Shown here piece after piece: positions 57,801-64,000 of a stretch of DNA of 64,000 nt (position 1 is its first letter; each line of letters starts with the position of its first letter). The stretch is from NCBI GenBank assembly GCA_963718355.1, contig CAVQZA010000004.1:62001-126000 (forward strand), given 5' to 3'. The stretch comes from CAVQZA01 sp963718355. Lineage in GTDB: Bacteria > Actinomycetota > Thermoleophilia > Gaiellales > Gaiellaceae. Under the pieces are notes generated by a model. The model made no database searches. It was not told the origin of the DNA and saw only the letters and a program-made list of their open reading frames with translations. The translations under genes and the position numbers were made by a program.

Positions 57801-59678
57801 TTACCCCACCGGCGCCTTGAACGCATCCGCCTGCACCGTCGTGCCCGAGTTCAGCGCGATCAGTTCGGCAAGCGAGTGCTGGTAGGTGATCCCGTAGGCC
57901 TGCTGGATCCCCTTCAGCGCGGGATCGTTCGCGTAGAAGAAGCGGTCCCCGTCGCGAAGCGCCGTGAACTGCTGCTTCCACATCGCGAGCTGGAGCTCGC
58001 CGAACTCCGTGCCCTGGACGTGCTTCTCCGAGACCATCCCGACGAACGCGTCGAGCCGTTCGACCGAGCCATAGACGAGCTTCAGCCTCGCGGCCAGAGT
58101 CGTCCGGCGGATCCCGGTCGCCGCGTCCTCCTGGTTCCCGAGCGGCACCACGTTCCCGGCTGCTTCGAAGAGCTGGACGAAGTCGAGGCTGTGCGGATCG
58201 GTCGCGCTCAGCCCACGCGGGAACTGATCCGTGCTTTCCCCCGTGATGTCGGTGAACGACCGGGCCGGCCGGAGCCCGAAGGCCCGTCGGAGCTGGTTGT
58301 ACGACGGCATCCCGTGGTCGCGGCCCCGCTGGACGTCGATTGCACCGAGGTCCGAGACGTCCGAGAAGCAGCTGGGATTGACGAGCGGCTCGCCGCACAC
58401 CGTCGGATCCGGGATCCCGGGCTTCGGGATCTGGAAGAGGACGCTGCGCATCGAGTTGTCGATCTGCTCGTCGTTCTTGTATTCCCGCTCGTGGGCGAGC
58501 GCGGCGAGGATCGGCCCTTCGCGCACGGCCTCGACTAGATCGGGATTGCCGAACATCACGGCCAGCGGGATCACGAGGGTCACCGTGCCCGTGTTGTGCT
58601 CGATGGTGATCCCCACGGCCTGGAACGCAGCGAGCTGCGCATCCGAGAATGTCCCGTCGGGCACCGTCGGTTCGAGCTCGCCGTGCACCGCACTGTGGAG
58701 CCGGAAGCCGACGACCGCGAACTCGTTCGAGATCCCCGCGTTGACGCCCGGGTCGTAGCCCCGGTAGCCGCGAAGGGTCACGCCCATCGCCGGGAGGAAC
58801 TCGTTGTAGGTGATGTCCTGCGCCTCCGCGCCGACGACCCGGCGTGCCAGCTGGAACCTCAGCTCGTCGGGAAGCGACGTCGGAAGCAGTCCCACGATCC
58901 GGTTGTGCTCACGCGCGAACAGCGTCTGGATCGCGGTGAGGGCGATGTTCTCGTTCGCCCGCACGTCACCCGCGACCGCGGCCCTGGTCGGCGTGCCCTG
59001 GAGCGCGCCCATCAGGTCCATCGGCGGAGCCGTGGACGGGTTGCCCCGTGCATCCGCGCGCGGCAGGTAGCCGTTGGCGGTGAGCAGCAGGGTCGCCTTG
59101 TTGTTGCCGAGCCGTCCGTCGAACGGCCCGGTGCGGAGCCACTCCTCACGCGAGCTCGTCACCCCGTAGACGTTCGAGGCGTCGATGTAGCTCGAGAGAG
59201 TGTTGATCTGCTGGCGCGGCGAGCTCACGCCGGTTCCCGGCGCGGCCGGGGTCCGGGAGAAGTCGATCGCACCGACATCGTTCGTGAACTGCTCCAGCCG
59301 ATCGTGCGAGTCGAACGGGATCGGGTCGTTCTCGGCCGGTGTCTCGTCGCGCAGGCCGATGTCATGGTCGATGAACTGGCCCCATGCCCAGCCCCACTGC
59401 GAGACGTCGTTCTCGGAGAACAGGTTCTGGCCGACGTCGTTGAAGATCCTGTTGCTGATGGAGCGCGCGGGCGGAGCTGCCACTTCTGCCGAGATTCCGT
59501 CCGCGTAGTTCGGGGCCGTGACGCGGACGTACTGCGTCCCCGCCTGCCCCCAGTCGTCGTGCCTTTGATTGTTGCCACTCCCGTCGAGCGACCGGGGCTG
59601 CAACGGCGCATTCGCCGCTGCCCCGGACGAGACGGACGTCAGTAGCAAGAGCATGCCGACGATGATCAGCCGATACAT
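57801..59678 (-). CDS. Secreted animal-type haem peroxidase
   Basis: 625 residues from ATG 59678 with GGGGAGG upstream. Signal peptide to about residue 20 (YRLIIVGMLLLLTSVSSGA). The peroxidase-cyclooxygenase fold shows GQFIDHDIG with distal His105, SSYIDASNVYG (calcium-binding type loop), RANENIALTAIQTLFAREHNR with a catalytic-Arg candidate, FRLHSAVHGEL (proximal-His region), and DVQRGRDHGMPSYNQLR. The enzyme oxidises substrates outside the cell with H2O2 and may make hypohalites. No dedicated H2O2-producing partner is adjacent. Confidence 0.87.
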   Translation of the reverse strand: MYRLIIVGMLLLLTSVSSGAAANAPLQPRSLDGSGNNQRHDDWGQAGTQYVRVTAPNYADGISAEVAAPPARSISNRIFNDVGQNLFSENDVSQWGWAWGQFIDHDIGLRDETPAENDPIPFDSHDRLEQFTNDVGAIDFSRTPAAPGTGVSSPRQQINTLSSYIDASNVYGVTSSREEWLRTGPFDGRLGNNKATLLLTANGYLPRADARGNPSTAPPMDLMGALQGTPTRAAVAGDVRANENIALTAIQTLFAREHNRIVGLLPTSLPDELRFQLARRVVGAEAQDITYNEFLPAMGVTLRGYRGYDPGVNAGISNEFAVVGFRLHSAVHGELEPTVPDGTFSDAQLAAFQAVGITIEHNTGTVTLVIPLAVMFGNPDLVEAVREGPILAALAHEREYKNDEQIDNSMRSVLFQIPKPGIPDPTVCGEPLVNPSCFSDVSDLGAIDVQRGRDHGMPSYNQLRRAFGLRPARSFTDITGESTDQFPRGLSATDPHSLDFVQLFEAAGNVVPLGNQEDAATGIRRTTLAARLKLVYGSVERLDAFVGMVSEKHVQGTEFGELQLAMWKQQFTALRDGDRFFYANDPALKGIQQAYGITYQHSLAELIALNSGTTVQADAFKAPVG

Positions 59679-59886
59679 GCGTGCCTCCCCTCTCACGGCG
59701 AAGAGGACGGGCCGCGCGCCAGACGCCGTACTGTCGATTGCCTACCGCTGCCGGTTATCGATCAGTCGCCTCCGGCTCGTGTAACGCCTTGGCAAGAAGC
59801 CCGTAAAAAGACACTTCTAAGACGTAAAACCTCACTCGCCTGAGGGGGACGAAAAACTGATTTCCGAATCCGGAGTCTCAGCTTCC

Positions 59887-60186
59887 GTGGAGATGGACGA
59901 GCTGAGCTTCGACGAGCTCCGGCGCTCTCAGGAGCATGAGGTGGCCGCGAGTCACAGCCTGACCGGGGCGGAGTACGCGCTCGGGTTCGAGGCGTACGTG
60001 ATCGGTCGCGTGTTCGCACGCGCCGGGATCGGCTTCGACCCGGAGACGTTCATCTCGCTGCGGATCATCGAGGCCAGCCTCGACGGGCCGGCCGACCCGG
60101 TGGACGCACTCACCAAGCTGACCGACTACGGCACGGTCGAGCGCGCGGTCAGCATGGCCACCGGGATGCTCGCCGACGCGAGCTAG
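59887..60186 (+). CDS. Small uncharacterised protein
   Basis: 99 residues from GTG 59887, or 97 from ATG 59893. Acidic and mostly helical (DELSFDELRRSQEHE, then GAEYALGFEAYVIGRVFARAG). No membrane segment and no known motif. It overlaps the convergent ctaG stop by 4 bp. The gap to the divergent peroxidase gene (59679-59886) holds no clear signal. Confidence 0.45.
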   Translation: MEMDELSFDELRRSQEHEVAASHSLTGAEYALGFEAYVIGRVFARAGIGFDPETFISLRIIEASLDGPADPVDALTKLTDYGTVERAVSMATGMLADAS

Positions 60187-60920
60187 GTCCCGGCGACGTG
60201 CTCTTCCTCTAGCAGGCGCCAGAGGAAATACGCGAGCGCGGTCAGGAAGACCGCTGTTTGCTCGCCGTTCATCAGGATCCCGCCCAGGTTCTGGTCCTTC
60301 GCGGGCGAGAGGCCCCACAGGCGCGGCGCGCTCGCGTAGTACTCGTAGAACGGGCTCGTCGAGAAGATGAACGCGAGCCCGAGGAACGCGCTCGTCACGA
60401 ACGCGGCGCCGAGATAGGCGATCTTCACCGGCGTCGTGAGGCGCCGCGGCGCGTCCGAGAGGAGCGGCCACCAGAACAGGAGCCCGATCCCGACGAGAAT
60501 CAGGTGCTCGACGTTCAGCACCGCGTGGTGGTGGAGCGCGAAGTCGTAGAAGACGCCCCAGTGGATCGCATACCAGCCGACGAGCCACACCGGCAGTGAG
60601 ACCACCGGCCGCGTCACAAACGCGAACGGCCGGCCGCCGACCCGCGCGATCCCGGCCCGCATCGCCGGCGTGAGCCCGAGGATCAGGAGAGGCGGCGCCC
60701 AGTCCGAGAGCATCACGTTCTGGAGCAGATGGATCAGCAGCAACCGGCGGATCGCGATCGTCTCGAGCGGCGAGTTGACCGGAACGACGACGAGCGCGAG
60801 GCCGACGCAGAACAGCACGATGCGCCACCAGGGCGCGGGCCGCGCACGCAGGTACCCGAACAGAGCGACGACCCCCAGGACGAGGAAGAGCGGCTCGAAG
60901 GTGAAGGAGTACGGACTCAC
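60183..60920 (-). CDS. ctaG: CtaG-family cytochrome c oxidase assembly factor
   Basis: 245 residues from GTG 60920, overlapping the dehydrogenase stop (GTGA). Six to seven membrane helices. LLLIHLLQNVMLSDWAPPLL, WYAIHWGVFYDFALHHHAVL and LVGIGLLFWWPLL match the caa3-type CtaG pattern of conserved His in membrane segments. Involved in assembling the copper centre of cytochrome oxidase. No oxidase genes are in the window. Confidence 0.85.
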   Translation of the reverse strand: MSPYSFTFEPLFLVLGVVALFGYLRARPAPWWRIVLFCVGLALVVVPVNSPLETIAIRRLLLIHLLQNVMLSDWAPPLLILGLTPAMRAGIARVGGRPFAFVTRPVVSLPVWLVGWYAIHWGVFYDFALHHHAVLNVEHLILVGIGLLFWWPLLSDAPRRLTTPVKIAYLGAAFVTSAFLGLAFIFSTSPFYEYYASAPRLWGLSPAKDQNLGGILMNGEQTAVFLTALAYFLWRLLEEEHVAGT

Positions 60921-61867
60921 AGCCGGAGCACGGCGGCCCCGCGAAACGCGCCCGAGCGCAGCCGCGCTAGCGCCTCGTTCGCGGCCTCGAGCGGGTGCTC
61001 CTCCACCTCGACGCGCACGGGCACCTGCGGCGCGAGCGCGAGGAACTCCTCCCCGTCGCGCCGCGTGAGGTTCGCGACCGAGCGGATCACCCGCTCGCCC
61101 CAGAGCAGCTCGTACGCGAACGAGGGGATGTCGCTCATGTGGATCCCCGCGCACACGACCGAGCCGCCCTTCGCGAGCGCGGCGAGCGCAGCCGGGACGA
61201 GCTCGCCCGCCGGGGCGAAGATGATCGCCGCATCGAGCTCCTCCGGCGGCGCGCCCGAGCCCGCCCACTCCGCCCCGAGCGACCGCGCAAAGGCCTGGCC
61301 CTCCTCGTCTCCCTCGCGCGTGAACGCGAACACCCGCCGCCCCTGCCAGCGCGCGACCTGGCAGATGATGTGCGCCGAAGCGCCGAAGCCGTAGAGCCCG
61401 AGCCGCTCCGCGTCGCCCGCGAGCGAGAGCGAGCGCCAGCCGATCAGCCCCGCGCAGAGCAGCGGCGCGGCCTGAACGTCGGGGTAGCCCTCCGGGATCG
61501 GGAAGCAGAAGCGCTCGTCTGCGACCGCGTACTCCGCGTAGCCGCCGTCGATGTCGTAGCCCGTGAACCGCGCGTGGTCACACAGGTTCTCGCGGCCCGA
61601 GCGGCAGTAGCGGCACTCGCCGTCGGTCCAGCCGAGCCACGGCACGCCGACGCGCTCGCCGCTGCCCTCGACCGTGCCGACGATCTGGTGCCCCAGCACG
61701 AGCGGCAGCTTCGGCCGGGTCAGCTCGCCGTCGACGACGTGCAGGTCGGTGCGGCACACACCGCAGGCGCGGACGCGGATCAGCAGCTGCCCCGGCCCCG
61801 GCCCGGGGACGGGCAACTCGGCGGGGACGAGCGGCCGGCCGGCCGCCTCGAGAAGCATCGCGCGCAC
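60917..61867 (-). CDS. Zinc-dependent alcohol dehydrogenase (MDR)
   Basis: 316 residues from GTG 61867; ATG 61858 is an alternative. Catalytic zinc: RACGVCRTDLHVVDGE (Cys) and VLGHQIVGTVEGSGERVG (His; Gln replaces the usual Glu). Structural zinc: GECRYCRSGRENLCDH with the Cys tetrad. Nucleotide region LGLYGFGASAHIICQVARWQG, with GFGASA in place of GxGxxG. The AdhA-type subgroup reduces or oxidises aldehydes and alcohols. 17 bp from, and divergent to, the Rieske oxygenase gene. Confidence 0.86.
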   Translation of the reverse strand: MRAMLLEAAGRPLVPAELPVPGPGPGQLLIRVRACGVCRTDLHVVDGELTRPKLPLVLGHQIVGTVEGSGERVGVPWLGWTDGECRYCRSGRENLCDHARFTGYDIDGGYAEYAVADERFCFPIPEGYPDVQAAPLLCAGLIGWRSLSLAGDAERLGLYGFGASAHIICQVARWQGRRVFAFTREGDEEGQAFARSLGAEWAGSGAPPEELDAAIIFAPAGELVPAALAALAKGGSVVCAGIHMSDIPSFAYELLWGERVIRSVANLTRRDGEEFLALAPQVPVRVEVEEHPLEAANEALARLRSGAFRGAAVLRL

Positions 61868-61884
61868 GAAGGTAGATTTGCAGG

Positions 61885-62928
61885 GTGGAGACCTACCCGT
61901 GGTCCTGGTACACCGATCCCGAGGTCTTCCGGCGCGAGGACGAGCGGATCTTCCGGCGCTCGTGGCAGTACGTCGCACACGCGGGCGAGCTGCCGGAGCC
62001 GGGCACCTTCGTCGCCGCGCGGGCAGGACTGACGCCGGTGGTCCTCACGCGCGGGCGCGAGGGCGAGCTGAACGCGTTCCTCAATGTCTGCCGTCACCGC
62101 GGCTTTCCGGTCGCGGAGCGCTCGGGCCGCCGCGAGACGCTGCAGTGCGGCTACCACGGCTGGACGTACGGCCTCGACGGCGACCTACGCGCCGCGCCGC
62201 GCTCCGACCGCGAGCCGGGCTTCGACAAGGCCGAGCACTGCCTCCGCCGCGTCCAGGTCGACAGCTGGGGCCCGTTCCTCTTCGTCAACCCGGCGCTCGA
62301 CGCGCCGCCGCTCGCAAACACGCTGCTCGACCTGCCCGAGCGCGTCGCCGAAGCCGGAGTTGATGTCGACGCACTCGAGTTCCGCCTCCGCTCGGAGTGG
62401 GAGAGCGAGGCGAACTGGAAGATCGCCTGCGAGAACTTCCTCGAGTGCTACCACTGCCAGATCGCGCATCCGGGCTTCAGCGCGATGATCGACGTCTCGC
62501 CCGACGCGTACCTGCTCGAGGCCGGTCCCACCTACTCGACCCAGCTCGCGCCGCTGCGCCCTGACGGCGTCAACGCCTACGACCCGGCGGGCGAGGTCGA
62601 GCGCGGCCAGTTCCACTTCGTCTGGCCCGGTCTCGCGATCAACATCGTTCCGGGCAAGCCGAACCTCTCGATCGGGCCGGTGCTGCCGGTCTCGCCGCAC
62701 CGCACGCTGCGCTTCCTCGACTACTTCTTCGCGCCCGGCGCCGACGACGCCTGGGTCGACGACCTGCTCGCCTTCGACAACCAGGTCGGCGCCGAGGACT
62801 CGGTGCTCGTCGAGGGCGTCCAGCGCGGCGTCTCCTCCGGCGGGCTCGAGCGCGGCGCGCTGTTGCCGCGCAGCGAGGTGCTGATCGCGGACTTCCAGCA
62901 GCGAGTCACTGCTGCCCTTTCCGCGTAA
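61885..62928 (+). CDS. Rieske-type ring-hydroxylating oxygenase, alpha subunit
   Basis: 347 residues from GTG 61885. Rieske [2Fe-2S] ligands CRHRGF and CGYHGW (residues ~69-95). The catalytic domain has NWKIACENFLECYHCQIAHPG, with Asn/Glu and the two His of the mononuclear iron site; the third ligand lies further on in the FDNQVGAEDSVLVEGVQRG region. Single-component alpha subunits like this hydroxylate or demethylate aromatic or quaternary-amine substrates. No reductase or beta subunit is adjacent, so electrons must come from elsewhere. Confidence 0.88.
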   Translation: METYPWSWYTDPEVFRREDERIFRRSWQYVAHAGELPEPGTFVAARAGLTPVVLTRGREGELNAFLNVCRHRGFPVAERSGRRETLQCGYHGWTYGLDGDLRAAPRSDREPGFDKAEHCLRRVQVDSWGPFLFVNPALDAPPLANTLLDLPERVAEAGVDVDALEFRLRSEWESEANWKIACENFLECYHCQIAHPGFSAMIDVSPDAYLLEAGPTYSTQLAPLRPDGVNAYDPAGEVERGQFHFVWPGLAINIVPGKPNLSIGPVLPVSPHRTLRFLDYFFAPGADDAWVDDLLAFDNQVGAEDSVLVEGVQRGVSSGGLERGALLPRSEVLIADFQQRVTAALSA

Positions 62929-62977
62929 GCGCGCTACATTCGTCGGCTCACCGCTTTTCAGACAGGAGGAGTCCCCT

Positions 62978-63781
62978 ATGAAGCGTCTCATCGCTCTGCT
63001 CGCCGTCGCGGCGTTCGCGGCGACGGCGGCGGCAGTCTCGGCCAGGACGGCCGCGCCGCCGACAATCACTCCGGGCACGCTGACGGTTGCGTTCGGCGAC
63101 CCGGCGGTCGGCTTTGCCGTCGGCACCGTCCGCGGCAACACGATCACGAACCCGCGCGGCTACGAGGTCGACCTGTCGAAGGCCGTCGCCGCACAGCTCG
63201 GGCTCAAGAACATCAAGTACATCTACACCCCGTGGACGGGCCTCTTCGCGCCCGGCACGAAGAAGTTCGACGTCTCGTTCCAGGAGGCCACGATCACGGC
63301 CCCGCGCGCGAAGACGGTCTCGTTCTCGACGTCGTACTTCAATGCGAACCAGGGTGTCCTGACCCGCAAGGGCCTGACCCCGCCCAAGTCGATCGCCGAC
63401 CTGAAGAAGCTCCAGACCTGCGCCCAGGCCGACACCACCGGGCTCGACTGGATCAAGACCCGGCTGCACCCGAACAAGCAGCCGCTGATCTACCAGACGA
63501 CGACCGCGGCGTTCACGGCGGTGCAGATCGGCCGCTGTGACGCGATCATCCTCGACGTGCCGATCGTGGCCTCGGAGCGGAAGGCCCGCCCCACCCGCTA
63601 CGGCCCGGTCGCCGGCCAGATCGTGACTCACGAGCAGTACGGAGCCGTGTTCCAGAAGGGCTCGCCGCTGGTGAAGCCGGTCGACGCGGCGCTCGCCAAG
63701 CTGTGGGCGAACGGGACGATCGCCAAGCTCCAGCAGAAGTGGTTCGCGATCGACTTCTCGAAGGTGCCGGTCCTCAAGTAG
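62978..63781 (+). CDS. Amino-acid ABC transporter substrate-binding protein
   Basis: 267 residues from ATG 62978 with AGGAGG upstream. Signal peptide (KRLIALLAVAAFAATAAAVS). Family 3 solute-binding fold: LTVAFGDPAVGFAVGTVRGN, NPRGYEVDLSKAVAAQLGL, FDVSFQEATITAPRAKTVSF, and KLWANGTIAKLQQKWFAIDF at the end. Cys pair (TCAQADT, GRCDAI) may be oxidised outside. It precedes a permease gene by 4 bp, so it feeds a polar amino-acid importer. Confidence 0.88.
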   Translation: MKRLIALLAVAAFAATAAAVSARTAAPPTITPGTLTVAFGDPAVGFAVGTVRGNTITNPRGYEVDLSKAVAAQLGLKNIKYIYTPWTGLFAPGTKKFDVSFQEATITAPRAKTVSFSTSYFNANQGVLTRKGLTPPKSIADLKKLQTCAQADTTGLDWIKTRLHPNKQPLIYQTTTAAFTAVQIGRCDAIILDVPIVASERKARPTRYGPVAGQIVTHEQYGAVFQKGSPLVKPVDAALAKLWANGTIAKLQQKWFAIDFSKVPVLK

Positions 63782-63785
63782 CTCG

Positions 63786-64000
63786 ATGAACGCGCTCCAC
63801 AAGGTCCTCGAAGCGTTCTTCAGCCCGTACTACTTCAGGCTGGCGCTTCCGGACGTGTGGGCCGGGTTCCAGGTCAACGTGAAGATGATGGTCGTCGCCG
63901 AGGCGCTGGTGCTCTGCCTGGCGCTGGCCCTCGCGATCGTCCGTGGACTGCCGGGCCGCGCAGCTGCACCGCTGCGCGGCCTGGCGATCGTCTACACCGA
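63786..64000 (+). CDS. Amino-acid ABC transporter permease (N-terminal part, cut by window end)
   Basis: ATG 63786, 4 bp after the binding-protein stop. About 71 residues are visible: NALHKVLEAFFSPYYFRLAL, then VWAGFQVNVKMMVVAEALVL as the first helix and its lead-in, typical of HisM/GlnP-type permeases. The frame is open to the last base. The ATPase subunit is expected beyond the window. Confidence 0.8.
   Translation, partial: MNALHKVLEAFFSPYYFRLALPDVWAGFQVNVKMMVVAEALVLCLALALAIVRGLPGRAAAPLRGLAIVYT

Overview
The window is 64 kb of very GC-rich, gene-dense bacterial chromosome. GTG and TTG starts are common, 1-4 bp stop/start overlaps are frequent, and a Gram-positive/actinobacterial SOS box (CGAACATATGTTCG) lies at dinB. 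Together these point to an actinobacterium. A deep lineage such as Thermoleophilia (Gaiellales/Solirubrobacterales) would fit, but that is inference; there is no rRNA or complete tRNA to settle it. I see no CRISPR array, transposase, integrase or phage module.

Layout. 1-10 kb: the tail of one gene; a ~206 bp repeat module ending in a tRNA-Ala 3' half; an SOS-controlled but nonsense-interrupted dinB; and envelope proteins (two flippase-like LPG-synthase-TM proteins, an AI-2E-type transporter, a PLD-family enzyme, a holin-domain/phosphodiesterase fusion, a DedA protein). 10-21 kb: a P-type ATPase, an SGNH-hydrolase lipoprotein, a cupredoxin, a lipid kinase-PAP2 phosphatase pair, a SulP transporter, PPK2 and a BrkB/YihY membrane protein, then a second copy of the repeat module, this time ending in a tRNA-Asp 3' half.

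21-32 kb: a deoxysugar-type catabolic locus. Ten minus-strand genes, many overlapping by 1-4 bp, encode a lactonase-like amidohydrolase, an MDR dehydrogenase, a KduD-like SDR, a GntR/FCD regulator, an enolase-superfamily sugar-acid dehydratase and a CUT1 ABC importer with three permease genes. A divergent aldo/keto reductase starts 11 bp away. The set matches a non-phosphorylating L-fucose/L-rhamnose-like route: sugar to lactone to acid to 2-keto-3-deoxy acid to diketo acid. The final cleavage enzyme is not in the window.

32-41 kb: a probable light- and B12-responsive lipid locus. A MerR regulator with a CarH-type W-x9-EH cobalamin domain leads genes for an NmrA/DUF2867 protein, two SRPBCC proteins, an SDR, a FAD oxidoreductase, a DUF1365 protein, a cyclopropane-synthase-like methyltransferase and an acyl desaturase. 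Tandem 11-bp direct repeats, the architecture known for CarH operators, precede the regulator and also lie in the divergent promoter before the FAD gene.

41-64 kb: decayed fragments of genes from 2-10 kb; a small hypothetical; two transglutaminase-like genes; MOSC, isochorismatase-like and VOC proteins; an aldo/keto reductase; a DUF4232 protein; a 1-Cys peroxiredoxin; glutamate synthase (gltD intact, gltB with two frameshifts); a TetR-MFS efflux operon with a 24-bp palindromic operator; a quinone-oxidoreductase-like MDR; a secreted animal-type haem peroxidase; CtaG with an alcohol dehydrogenase; a divergent Rieske oxygenase; and the start of an amino-acid ABC importer cut by the window end.

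Rearrangement scars are a theme. Three tRNA 3'-end remnants are present, two of which are 29-bp identical repeats bounding 19.6 kb. A chimeric LPG-TM/DedA fragment and a 60-bp duplication of the ATPase/ppk2 junction are also present. Whether the dinB stop and gltB frameshifts are real mutations or assembly errors cannot be decided from sequence alone.
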